DNA from: Vibrio sp. 99-8-1
Lineage (GTDB): Bacteria > Pseudomonadota > Gammaproteobacteria > Enterobacterales > Vibrionaceae
Assembly: GCF_013114595.1 (NCBI RefSeq)
Contig: NZ_VTXE01000014.1
Location: forward strand, 1 to 64,000
Direction of reading: 5' to 3'
Length of the DNA: 64,000 bases
Part shown: positions 51,992 to 60,830 of the stretch, one piece after another
Position numbering within the stretch: the stretch's first letter is position 1
Layout of the letters: each line of letters opens with the position of its first letter
The notes under the pieces: generated by a model
Seen by the model: only the letters and a program-made list of their open reading frames with translations
Told to the model about the DNA's origin: nothing
Databases searched by the model: none
Made by a program: the position numbers and the translations under genes

Positions 51992-54883
51992 CTAAGCTAC
52001 ATGCCATCTAACGGTAAATAATTCTTTGGTTTCTGTTCGTTGTTTTAATCGTTTTTCTAAAGCGAAAATTAACTCATCACGCTTTTCAATAATTTCATCT
52101 TCTACATCAAAAATCTGTTGTCGCTGCCTTCGCTGTTTTCTTTCTGCTTCACGGATAAGTTTTTGGTATTGCTGCTGTTCTTCTATAGATATTGCATGTC
52201 GACTTTCATTCTTTAGGGAGCGAATTTTGGCCTTTGTATCAGATAAGGCTTGTTCAGCTGATAGTATTTTATCATCGGCCCATCTTTCTAGCTTGTCTCG
52301 TTCGCTTTGAAAATATTGATTGTTGGCATCCATAGCTTCTGCCAGCTTAGCTTCAACTTGCCGTTGTTCATTTTCAAGTAGCTTTTCGGGTTTTTTCTCA
52401 TTGAGGTGTAAACTGTGTTTACCGCCTATACTGAACAATGACTTACACACTTCACCATCAACGATGTGTCCCTGGTCAGTAATGCCCGTGAAGACTAAAT
52501 GCTCTTCTGCCTCGAAAGCTTCAATTCTCACTAGATTTAACGTTAGCCAACCGGATTGACCTTGTAATTGCTCTGCTACCGAGACTTTTGTTTTGTGATT
52601 ACTATAGTCAAACCAAAACTCTGCTGGTGGTGTACTTTCATCTCTAGCTGAGTCGATCACATATTCACCAAGTGGGTGAGATATGCGGTAGGTATGAGTA
52701 TTTACGGCGGTGGATTGTAACTTATCAGCACCAACATCAGTACCTTTACGGATCAATTGATAATGGCCGATTGGTTGCTGAACAACCGGCTTAAGCAATG
52801 AAAAGGTCAGGTTTTCATCGTTAAAGTCCGCTTGCTCGGCAAGTTGTTTACGAGTTACCGCCCAAAACCATCGGCCAACTTTATCTAATCTTTGCTTTGC
52901 TTGATCCAATTTTATTTTTAGAAGATCGTGGATATCCTCATCAAAATGCTCAAGCAAAGCTTCTTGTGTTTGTTTCATCTTGCTATTGATATCGTCCTCC
53001 AACTCTTTCTGGAGTTTTTCAAAAGCTAACTCAATCTCCGCAGTAGTACGGCAAGTATCATAGATGGACTTGATGCGCTTTTCGAAATCTACACCATTTT
53101 CTACAGTACCTAATACAGAATCAGAGGCTCCAAAGACACCATCAAACAGATTAAACTTATGGGTAAGAAGCTCTAAAACTCGTTGATCAGCGTAGTTTCG
53201 CTGGTTAACAAAATTAATCACAACTACATCAAATTTTTGACCATATCGGTGACATCTACCGATACGCTGTTCGACACGTTGCGGGTTCCAAGGTAAGTCA
53301 TAATTTATTAATAAAGAGCAAAATTGAAGGTTAACGCCTTCTGCGGCAGCCTCTGTCGCAATCATCACTTCAGCGTTTTCACGGAAGTGATCGATCAGTG
53401 CAGTTCGTCGATCGACTTGTGGAGATCCTGTCACTCTATCGGAGCCTTGATATTGCTCAAGCCAGTTTCGATAGACTTGTGTAGCATCCGGGTTCGAGTT
53501 ATTACCACTAAAAGTGACAATTTTATCTTGGTAGCCATGCTGCGACAGAACAGTAGCAAGGTAATCTTGCGTCCGTTTGGACTCAGTAAATATAATGACT
53601 TTGCGGGAAGCTCCCATCTCAGCCATTTGAGAAAAGCCTTGCTCCAAAGCAATCAACAAGGCACTCGCTTTAGAATCGTTTTTAATCACTTCCGCCTGAT
53701 TGATAAATCTACCAAGCTCTGCAATTTCTTGGTCCAGTAACTCTTTATCTACTGGTCGCTCTTCATTCGAATCGTTGGCCTCACTACTGTCCTCAGCTTC
53801 TTCCAAATAATCGGTTTCAAGATCATCATCTTCAATGATCTGCTGAATGATATCCCTTTCATCCTTATTTGGTTGCTTATCGCGCAGTTGCTCTAAGCGG
53901 CTCTTCATTACTTGTAGCGTATTCATCACCGCACAAGAACTAGACGCTAGCAATTTTCGCAAAATAAGGCCGGTTAGATGTTTATGACGCTTAGGTAAGG
54001 CATAACTATCATCCTTTTCCAAAAATACTTCGATGGCATCATAGAGCGCCTGCTCTTCGTCTGTAGGCGTAAACGGCACTGTAATGGCTTTTCGTTCCGT
54101 ATACTTAACATACTCAAGTACTTGTTTGCGTAACGTACGTTTCACAAACTGAGCTAAACGGGCCTTTAATTCATCTTGATCACTATCAGCTTGCATAAAC
54201 TGTTTACGAAAAGCCTTGTCATCACCAAATAGATGTTCGTCTATAAGCGTTGACATCCCATACAGTTCAATTAGGGAGTTTTGTAACGGTGTCGCCGTTA
54301 AGAGTAGCTTTTTTCGGCCATTGAGAGCTCGTCTAAGCGCTTGTCCAATCTTATTACTTTCACGATGCGCATTACGAAGCTTATGTGCTTCGTCGATAAC
54401 AACCAAATTCCAAGACTCAGCAACCAAGCGTTCTTCCATGCGAGCGGCATAATTGTAAGACATAATCACCACTTTCTTATCATCTAGCGGGTTATAGGTC
54501 CCTTGTTTTTGCAACTGCCTCCAGGTCTTAGCATCTAGGATTTGTGACGGCAGATTAAACTTTTCAAGTAATTCTTGTGCCCATTGACGGCGCAATGACG
54601 CAGGACAGATGATTAGAAGCTTACGCTTCCGTTCAGCCCAGCTTTGGCATAGTACTAATCCTGCTTCAATCGTTTTACCTAAACCAACCTCATCAGCTAA
54701 TACAACACCTTGGTTCAAAGGGTTATCCAGTGCAAAAAGAGCCGCTTCAATTTGATGCGGATTTAGATCTACACTGGCATCAAATAAAGACTGCGATAAT
54801 CTATTAACACCATTGTTTGAATGAAGAATTGATAACTCATGTGCAAAGTACTTGGCGTGATAAGAGGTTAGCTGATCAAGCAT
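51992..54883 (-). CDS. SNF2/RapA-type helicase (DrmD-like)
   Basis: A 963-residue SNF2-family ATPase: ADEVGLGKT (about 63-71), DEAH (164-167), LLLTATPLQN and NPQRVEQRIGRCHRYGQ (about 535-550), typical of the RapA-like/DrmD branch. The C-terminal ~200 residues are a long charged coiled coil (KLERWADDKILSAEQALSDTKAKIRS..., RKQRRQRQQIFDVEDEIIEKRDEL in parts). It starts two bases after the HTH gene's stop. Such translocases move on DNA in DISARM class 1 and helicase-methylase-ATPase systems. Confidence 0.85.
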   Translation of the reverse strand: MLDQLTSYHAKYFAHELSILHSNNGVNRLSQSLFDASVDLNPHQIEAALFALDNPLNQGVVLADEVGLGKTIEAGLVLCQSWAERKRKLLIICPASLRRQWAQELLEKFNLPSQILDAKTWRQLQKQGTYNPLDDKKVVIMSYNYAARMEERLVAESWNLVVIDEAHKLRNAHRESNKIGQALRRALNGRKKLLLTATPLQNSLIELYGMSTLIDEHLFGDDKAFRKQFMQADSDQDELKARLAQFVKRTLRKQVLEYVKYTERKAITVPFTPTDEEQALYDAIEVFLEKDDSYALPKRHKHLTGLILRKLLASSSCAVMNTLQVMKSRLEQLRDKQPNKDERDIIQQIIEDDDLETDYLEEAEDSSEANDSNEERPVDKELLDQEIAELGRFINQAEVIKNDSKASALLIALEQGFSQMAEMGASRKVIIFTESKRTQDYLATVLSQHGYQDKIVTFSGNNSNPDATQVYRNWLEQYQGSDRVTGSPQVDRRTALIDHFRENAEVMIATEAAAEGVNLQFCSLLINYDLPWNPQRVEQRIGRCHRYGQKFDVVVINFVNQRNYADQRVLELLTHKFNLFDGVFGASDSVLGTVENGVDFEKRIKSIYDTCRTTAEIELAFEKLQKELEDDINSKMKQTQEALLEHFDEDIHDLLKIKLDQAKQRLDKVGRWFWAVTRKQLAEQADFNDENLTFSLLKPVVQQPIGHYQLIRKGTDVGADKLQSTAVNTHTYRISHPLGEYVIDSARDESTPPAEFWFDYSNHKTKVSVAEQLQGQSGWLTLNLVRIEAFEAEEHLVFTGITDQGHIVDGEVCKSLFSIGGKHSLHLNEKKPEKLLENEQRQVEAKLAEAMDANNQYFQSERDKLERWADDKILSAEQALSDTKAKIRSLKNESRHAISIEEQQQYQKLIREAERKQRRQRQQIFDVEDEIIEKRDELIFALEKRLKQRTETKELFTVRWHVA

Positions 54884-54885
54884 TG

Positions 54886-55062
54886 TTATTTACTTCCTTT
54901 TTGTTGCTCTATCCATTGCTCTAAATCTTCCCTTTTAAAGCGCCATGAACCACCGACTTTAAAGCCAGGTAGCTTGCCTTCACTTGCTAATCTGTATGCT
55001 GTTTTTTCGGCCAACTTTAGGTAAGCAGCCACCTCTTTCAAGGTTAAAATTTGGTCTACCAT
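54886..55062 (-). CDS. Small excisionase/MerR-like HTH protein (58 aa), operon regulator
   Basis: MVDQILTLKEVAAYLKLAEK then TAYRLASEGKLPGFKVGGSW and RFKREDLEQWIEQQKGSK: a classic helix-turn-helix 17 family (excisionase/AlpA-like) domain. It is the first gene of the defence operon, its TAA two bases before the SNF2 start, and probably regulates it or takes part in mobility of the island. This short gene is complete and well formed. Confidence 0.85.
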   Translation of the reverse strand: MVDQILTLKEVAAYLKLAEKTAYRLASEGKLPGFKVGGSWRFKREDLEQWIEQQKGSK

Positions 55063-55276
55063 TCAGAGTGTTATCTCATGTTGGTTAATTTCATTGAAGC
55101 TGAAGGTAAGAGAATATGGGAAAATTGAGGAATGGACAATGATCTAGGGAGGGTTATGAGATTGGACGCTTAATATTTATACCGCCCAGCTCATTGAGCG
55201 GTAGTTTAAATCGGGATAAGGTAAATTAATGCGAGCTTGATTCTTCTGTGAAAATGCTAAGTACTGACTTTGATTG
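55063..55276. other. Intergenic region, promoter of HTH-led defence operon
   Basis: About 210 bases between the HTH gene start and the ankyrin gene stop. It should contain the promoter of the six-gene operon and the end of the ankyrin transcript. I see no strong hairpin. Confidence 0.4.
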
Positions 55277-57484
55277 CTAGTCCAAAGCAATATCGCGGCA
55301 TGAAACTCTTCGCTTGTTCAATGTGTTAACACAAGAACCATTAAAGTCTCCACCAGCTTCAACCATCAATTGAAAAAGCTTCCCTTCGTCTAACTCAGCG
55401 GCCAGCATCAAAGGTGTATAGCCTTGGTAAGCGGTATCATGCTTCGCGTTCGGGTTCGCCCCCTTTGAAATAAGATACTTTGCGATATCACGATACCCGT
55501 CAATGGTTGAGTACTTCTCTATGTTACTTTGTTGCAGTTCGAGAGCGGCCTCAATAACAGAACTATGCAGAGGGTCATTGGCCTGATTCTTCATCAATTG
55601 AATTAAATGTTGCTTATCGTGGGGCACCATTCCTGCTGCGTTAGACATATATGCATGTAAATTGTCATCTTGATACTGAAACTGCTTCGACAATGCTTGT
55701 ATTAAACCTGGCCTCTTGAAGCGGCTAATCAAGCCAATACACGTGAACAGTGGTGACTCTCCGACAGTGTCGTGTCGTTGCTCTATTTCAGCGCCAAGTT
55801 CTACTACTTTTTTCACCACGTCTAACCTTCCGGTTTGAACTGCGCAGCCAAGAGCTGTTAGTTTACGTTTGCTAGTAACCGCATTTATAGATTTCTCGCT
55901 ATGTGGCTTATTTGAGAGCAAATTGAAAAGTTCATCGCTCATTGAATTTAGTGGCATCAAATTAACTTGAATGGTCTGTATGGCCATCAACAAAGCACTT
56001 TCGTTTGAGCTAGAAAGTTTATTAACACTCACGTCCCTATCAAGAAGCAGCTTAACTGATTCAATGTCGTCATTCATGGCAAAATACACTAGCTGAGGCA
56101 TACGCTTTACGAGTGAGCCTTGCTCGCCAACATTAAACACTTTATTTGGAGATTTAAGATTCAGCTTATGCTTAGTTTCATCAACTATCCAAGGGCCGAC
56201 GTTTTGACTGTGCAGTATTGGATATCCCGCTCCAGGAAAAAAAGACTCTTCCGTGAAATAGGAATCAAAAAATCGGGCATAAGCGGCGATCTCCCACTCT
56301 TCGACTAATACTGGCTTAGCCTTAGTTTTATCTGATGGATTCGTCGGTAAGATATCAATACCTAATACAGACGCAATTGAGCGTAGTTTGTTAATAAATA
56401 CTCTATCTGTTTGTTGAACCCGAGCAGCTACCAACATCGATTCTTTAATTATGCACTCAATGTTCTCTCCGGCTCGGTAGGCTGATTGTTCGTAGGCGAG
56501 TTTATAACTCTGCAATGCTATATCTAACTCCCCTAAATGCAGGTGATATCTAGCATTCATCCAATGATAGTAATACGTCGTTTCTCTGTTTACATCGTGT
56601 TGTTTTTGAAACCTACATAGTTTATCAAGCAACTCTTTACATGTTCGTTTATCGCGCGCTGACTTTGGTTTTCTTAATCGCAACCGGTCAAACAGCTCTA
56701 ACGCTGTCGATGTTGAATCACGATAATTGTCTCCTTCCTGTCGCTGAAGTTTATGAAGAGAGTCCGTTAGTGAATCAAATCTTTGGTGTAAATCCATATC
56801 TGCAATGATCTTAACGTCGCAATAGCCAGCATGACAGAAAAAATAGTCCCAGACCCTGGCGGTAATCAGTCTAGCTTTTATTACTCCCCAGGTATCCATA
56901 GACATTGGGTCGGAAGCTGACATTTCACCTAATGCACCAATACTTGTAATATCCGGTAACTCACCTTTATCAACTTTCAACCAGCGTCGATATTTGTCTT
57001 TCTGCTCTTTGGTGGCATGTTCAAGGTGTTGCTTCCAAACAGAATTATCTTCAAAGCTATTAAAAGCGACCTGCATTGCAGGCTTACCCATCCTTGCAAC
57101 TTGTTCTGATGTTGTTCTCATCCCTTCAAACATTTCATGGCACACAAAATCTGTGGCAATAGCGATGTAATGCCGGCGAACAAGATCTTGTCCTTTAGAG
57201 GCACTTACACCATCCAGAGGTATTTTCTTAACAAAGTCAATATACTGACTAAATACGATTTCTAGCTGTTCCATTAAATGGTCAGCAAAATGTACATTTA
57301 CGTATTTGGCTATTGGTTCATGTACCAGTTGATTTTTCAGTTCGGCGAATTGATGCGGATTGATTTCAGTGTGTTTGCATGCATTATCAATTTCTTTTGC
57401 AGCTAATGATTTTGTCCCTAATGCTTTCGAAAATTCACGCAAAAGACACTGAATTGATATGTATGGTGTTTCTATTTTTTTCAT
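55277..57484 (-). CDS. Ankyrin-repeat protein of unknown function
   Basis: A 735-residue soluble protein. The N-terminal ~430 residues are helical and unrecognised, with charged and cysteine-containing segments. Ankyrin-type repeats occur in the C-terminal ~300 residues (VYFAMNDDIESVKLLLDRDV; KLTALGCAVQTGRLDVVKKVVELGAEIE; GYTPLMLAAELDEGKLFQLMVEAGGD as landmarks). Ankyrin proteins in defence islands are often sensors or scaffolds. Its ATG overlaps the HicA-like gene's TGA by four bases, so it is translated with it. Possibly a partner of the HicA-like protein; no function assigned. Confidence 0.7.
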   Translation of the reverse strand: MKKIETPYISIQCLLREFSKALGTKSLAAKEIDNACKHTEINPHQFAELKNQLVHEPIAKYVNVHFADHLMEQLEIVFSQYIDFVKKIPLDGVSASKGQDLVRRHYIAIATDFVCHEMFEGMRTTSEQVARMGKPAMQVAFNSFEDNSVWKQHLEHATKEQKDKYRRWLKVDKGELPDITSIGALGEMSASDPMSMDTWGVIKARLITARVWDYFFCHAGYCDVKIIADMDLHQRFDSLTDSLHKLQRQEGDNYRDSTSTALELFDRLRLRKPKSARDKRTCKELLDKLCRFQKQHDVNRETTYYYHWMNARYHLHLGELDIALQSYKLAYEQSAYRAGENIECIIKESMLVAARVQQTDRVFINKLRSIASVLGIDILPTNPSDKTKAKPVLVEEWEIAAYARFFDSYFTEESFFPGAGYPILHSQNVGPWIVDETKHKLNLKSPNKVFNVGEQGSLVKRMPQLVYFAMNDDIESVKLLLDRDVSVNKLSSSNESALLMAIQTIQVNLMPLNSMSDELFNLLSNKPHSEKSINAVTSKRKLTALGCAVQTGRLDVVKKVVELGAEIEQRHDTVGESPLFTCIGLISRFKRPGLIQALSKQFQYQDDNLHAYMSNAAGMVPHDKQHLIQLMKNQANDPLHSSVIEAALELQQSNIEKYSTIDGYRDIAKYLISKGANPNAKHDTAYQGYTPLMLAAELDEGKLFQLMVEAGGDFNGSCVNTLNKRRVSCRDIALD

Positions 57485-57684
57485 GTTGACCTAGCTATTT
57501 TTCTTATATCGGTTACAAAGTTTTTATAAGCACGCTTATCACTGGGAGAACCCGGAACCGTTACCTTCTTCCCTTCAGGCGACCGTAACTTTCCGTGTTT
57601 GCTCCCGTGCATGTAGACCCAGCCACTTCGAATCAGCATTGCTACAAATTTTTGGATATCTTTATCACTGCTAAACTTTTTCAT
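57481..57684 (-). CDS. HicA-like small protein
   Basis: The frame is open from 57795 (104 residues), but its first ~24 codons overlap the 47-residue gene upstream; ATG at 57684 (MKKFSSDKDIQKFVAMLI) is a plausible start, giving ~67 residues. The segment LIRSGWVYMHGSKHGKLRSP...VPGSPSDKRAYKNFVTDIRKI resembles the double-stranded-RNA-binding fold of HicA mRNA interferases (GW...GSH...P..), with GSKH supplying the histidine of the active loop. No HicB follows; the ankyrin gene occupies that place. Toxin activity is an inference. Confidence 0.55.
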   Translation of the reverse strand: MKKFSSDKDIQKFVAMLIRSGWVYMHGSKHGKLRSPEGKKVTVPGSPSDKRAYKNFVTDIRKIARST

Positions 57685-57721
57685 AGAAAAAATGGGCACG
57701 CTGACCCATTTGTCTTTGAAA

Positions 57722-57865
57722 TCAGTTATTAGTGTTTTTAGCTGCGGCTTTTTGTGCTTTTGCGGCAAAGCTACCTTTCGCAACTTTCCCTCCATTAGCT
57801 TTTGCTTCTGCGCTTTGGATACGTCTTGCTGCTAACGGCGTCATTGGTGTTTTTGATTTTGTCAT
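57722..57865 (-). CDS. Small basic protein (47 aa)
   Basis: MTKSKTPMTPLAARRIQSAE then AKANGGKVAKGSFAAKAQKA and AAKNTNN, a very basic peptide with AAGGAAC eight bases before the ATG. Peptides of this composition are seen as small conserved hypothetical genes in proteobacterial plasmids and islands; function unknown. It is the first gene of a three-gene operon (47-aa, HicA-like, ankyrin); its 3' part overlaps the 5' extension of the HicA-like frame. Possible nucleic-acid binding from charge. Confidence 0.7.
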   Translation of the reverse strand: MTKSKTPMTPLAARRIQSAEAKANGGKVAKGSFAAKAQKAAAKNTNN

Positions 57866-58051
57866 GGTAAGTTCCTTTGATTGTTTGAATGACATTCAAA
57901 GATTAATTCAACACACCAAATTCGTAAGCTAGGTAACTGGATTAAAAATTTTCATTTTACTCAGTCACTGTATAACCCGCATTCCACAGTTTTTTAAGTA
58001 TTCGAAAGTTTGAACGCATTTATCCGTTTGATATTCAGCCCCACCACGTAA

Positions 58052-58897
58052 CTAAACTTTATGTAATCTTACGGCTATTTGATTTGCCATGATTGACTCT
58101 TGGGTTATCCCTTTTTCCAGTTCAGACATTATGGACTCTAACTTAGGGGGGATAAGTTTTGAGACTCGATTCCAGTTTTGGTATTGGTCCGCAAATAGCT
58201 CTGATCGACCATGTTTTTTGAGAGTATCTGTTGATAAAATAGGTAGCAGCATATAAGTCGCTCCCGATGATAAAGCTAAAGAAATACCTTTAGGATCGGT
58301 GTCAAACCAAGCTATAAGCTCGACCTCTGGAAAAGCCAACGCAATTTCTTTTGATATTACTCCCGTGTCCTTATCTCCTCGGTAAACAATAAGAGGATTT
58401 GGTCCTATGTCGGTTTGTACTAATCTAAACTTAGAGAATGCTTCATAGTTTTCAACAATCACTACTTGGCTGTGCTCAATGCTCGTCAAATGGCTTAGAG
58501 CTACCTCAATGCTCATGCCCTCTTGTAAGTCATATGATTTGCCATTTATGTTCGTGGACAAAATCCCATAAATTTTAATGACCTTGTCTTTGACAGGACT
58601 TGAGCTTAGCTTCTCGTTAGGAAAGAACTGAGCCATATCCGTTCGGTTATCCGGGATAGGGTCAGTTAAAAGATCAAAACCAGATTGCTCTTTAATCACC
58701 TTCCTAATTTGACGTATATCTCTAGGCGTCAGCTGCAAATGTTCTCCTCTGGCGTTCCCAACACTAAAGTCACGATGAAAAGTATCAAACACGCCACTCA
58801 GCGCTACACTGGCACCTTCATTAACCTTCGCAGGAGAGAATAGTTGCTTTAGCCGATTTAAATCACTACCCGTTATGTCATCAATAATTCTACTCAC
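58052..58897 (-). CDS. TOPRIM nuclease subunit, JetD/MksG-like
   Basis: A 281-residue protein with a C-terminal TOPRIM domain: VVIVENYEAF (E149) and LIAWFDTDPKG (D199, D201), the glutamate and DxD expected of a metal-dependent nuclease. The N-terminal half has a helical/winged-helix character. In Wadjet/MksBEFG systems the JetD/MksG subunit cleaves the plasmid after the SMC complex has reeled it in. It overlaps the kleisin-like gene by four bases and is the last gene of the four-gene operon. Confidence 0.8.
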   Translation of the reverse strand: MSRIIDDITGSDLNRLKQLFSPAKVNEGASVALSGVFDTFHRDFSVGNARGEHLQLTPRDIRQIRKVIKEQSGFDLLTDPIPDNRTDMAQFFPNEKLSSSPVKDKVIKIYGILSTNINGKSYDLQEGMSIEVALSHLTSIEHSQVVIVENYEAFSKFRLVQTDIGPNPLIVYRGDKDTGVISKEIALAFPEVELIAWFDTDPKGISLALSSGATYMLLPILSTDTLKKHGRSELFADQYQNWNRVSKLIPPKLESIMSELEKGITQESIMANQIAVRLHKV

Positions 58898-60195
58898 AAT
58901 TTCCTCGCTATAGACACATCTTCTAAGTGAAGGTTGCCGTAACCTATATTGCTACCTTTTGCTAAATAGGTATAAGACCCGATAGGCTCAACGGTAAAGC
59001 CTTTGCTATCTTCGGGAAGCATTGAACTATGGAAATTAAGCACGCTAAATAGCCACACGTCTTTAGCGCAAGTGAGCTGATCAAGATCTTCCGGCAAATC
59101 ATTATTGATTTGCTCATAATATTCCAAAGCGGAAATGCTGGTTTTTCCCTTGCCAATAAAGGCTTCAGCAAAAAAGGTATCGCAATGAGAATCAATGTCC
59201 GCTTCAATCAGCTCTTGTATTTCAACATCAAGAGTCAATTCTCGGCGCTCAGCTTCTTCAACAACCGGAAGCTCTTCTTGTTCGGCGGGCTGTGCCGTAA
59301 TTTTTTCAACAATATCGGCCAATTCCGGCTCTTGGTCCATATCATCAGGATTTGGGTGATGCGCAAATTGTATAGGCTCTGAAAGCCAAAACATCGGTAT
59401 ACCATCATGCTTTGCTACCTCATCAGGCAAAATCAGATCGTCACTTGGTGTCCAGTGTGGTTCTTGATCAATAAACCGATCAAAGGCATTGATCAGGTCC
59501 TTATCACGCTCGCGGTTACGATACTTCAGCATCAAAGCTCGGAGTTGAATTAGGATAGATCCGAGCTCTTGTTGGCAACTACGAATCGCACTGTGCATTT
59601 CAGCACAAAACAAGGTGTTGAGCTCTGAGTTATCTCCAGCCATTTCACTCAACAATTTAAAAGAGAAAGCTTTCATGCCAGTAACAAGCTTTTCAGCTTG
59701 CTCTATAGCAACTTGGTTCTCTTTTTGTTTTTGAGCGAGCGTATGGCCATAGCCAAAATCATAACTGATACGGTTTCTTAAGCGACGACAAGACTCTTGC
59801 AAGTCCATTGTGATTTCATAAACCACACCTTCAAGGCTATTAAACCTATCCGCCTCTTGTTCTCTTTTTCCATTTAATTTAGCTTCCAGGTATTCTTGCG
59901 CTAGGCTCTGAATTTCTGGAATGCGCTCAGCATGTTGTGTCCCAAGAAATGAACTCGCTTCCGTTTCAAGGAAATAGTTCATCAATGCTTCCATCTTAGG
60001 GTGCACGCGGTAGCCGCGGCTTGTCACGATAACCACACGAGCTTCTTTTAATTTACGTAGGTCATTGGCGTTTTCATGAGTTTCACGTATCGTGCCATTT
60101 TCAAAAACATGCGTTAATGTGTCCTTTGCTTGGCTGATTAAGCGAAGCATGTGGTTAACACCACCATGTTTCCCATTGTTTTGAGGACTCATCAA
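58894..60195 (-). CDS. Kleisin-like subunit, JetA/MksF-like
   Basis: A 433-residue protein with an N-terminal winged-helix-like part (DLRKLKEARVVIVTSRGYRVHPKMEAL), a helical centre (residues ~95-260, bundle of long helices) and an acidic linker (~270-330) before a small C-terminal domain. This organisation suits a MukF/MksF-type kleisin that links the SMC heads. There are four-base overlaps with both neighbours (MksE-like and JetD-like). Sequence similarity to named families cannot be tested here; the identity rests mainly on gene context and architecture. Confidence 0.65.
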   Translation of the reverse strand: MMSPQNNGKHGGVNHMLRLISQAKDTLTHVFENGTIRETHENANDLRKLKEARVVIVTSRGYRVHPKMEALMNYFLETEASSFLGTQHAERIPEIQSLAQEYLEAKLNGKREQEADRFNSLEGVVYEITMDLQESCRRLRNRISYDFGYGHTLAQKQKENQVAIEQAEKLVTGMKAFSFKLLSEMAGDNSELNTLFCAEMHSAIRSCQQELGSILIQLRALMLKYRNRERDKDLINAFDRFIDQEPHWTPSDDLILPDEVAKHDGIPMFWLSEPIQFAHHPNPDDMDQEPELADIVEKITAQPAEQEELPVVEEAERRELTLDVEIQELIEADIDSHCDTFFAEAFIGKGKTSISALEYYEQINNDLPEDLDQLTCAKDVWLFSVLNFHSSMLPEDSKGFTVEPIGSYTYLAKGSNIGYGNLHLEDVSIARKL

Positions 60196-60830
60196 AAGTT
60201 GAACTCCCCTTGGTTCTCGTTTGCTTTGTTAACTGTCTCAACGATCTTTTCATGCGTATCGATGAAATCGAGCACCTCGTAAACAAAGTCTAATTTTCCC
60301 GTCATCACATAGAGTTGGCGCTCTTTGTTTACTAAATGAGCCACCCCTTCTTTAACCAGAAATTCAACAACTACATTTAGTTTATCAGCTGCACTGTCAC
60401 GCACTTTTTTTCGACTCACTTTTGGAAGTCGATAAATACTATCGAGTTTCTCCATCAAGCTAGGAGACGAATGGATTTGCGCGCTCAAGACGGGCACATT
60501 TAACTCATCGCCACCAACCATCACTGCTTCAACTTGAGCAGCCTCACTGACTGTCGCCACGAACTTAACCACAGGTCGAATGATACCGTGTACATTACTC
60601 ATCAACGCGGTCACTTGACGACGATTGTGGTCGTCGATATTTTTATAAGTGACGTAATAAGCGCTGGTTCTGCTCGTACATTGGAGCTCGCGGCTCATAA
60701 GAGTCAACGCTTGATTGATTTCTCGGCGTGTACGGTCCTCTTTAAGTGTCTTGTAAGCTTCACGATCAGTTGCTGGGCAGATAAAGCTACCATTAAGTAG
60801 AGATTCTAGGACTTGTGATACTGGCTTCAT
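60192..60830 (-). CDS. MksE/JetB-like winged-helix subunit
   Basis: A 212-residue soluble protein of the size of MukE/MksE/JetB. Helical segments with a probable C-terminal winged helix (SAADKLNVVVEFLVKEGVAHLVNKERQLYVMTGKL) fit a KITE-type accessory subunit that clamps the kleisin. It overlaps the SMC gene by four bases and the kleisin-like gene by four. Role assigned by context and size. Confidence 0.65.
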   Translation of the reverse strand: MKPVSQVLESLLNGSFICPATDREAYKTLKEDRTRREINQALTLMSRELQCTSRTSAYYVTYKNIDDHNRRQVTALMSNVHGIIRPVVKFVATVSEAAQVEAVMVGGDELNVPVLSAQIHSSPSLMEKLDSIYRLPKVSRKKVRDSAADKLNVVVEFLVKEGVAHLVNKERQLYVMTGKLDFVYEVLDFIDTHEKIVETVNKANENQGEFNF

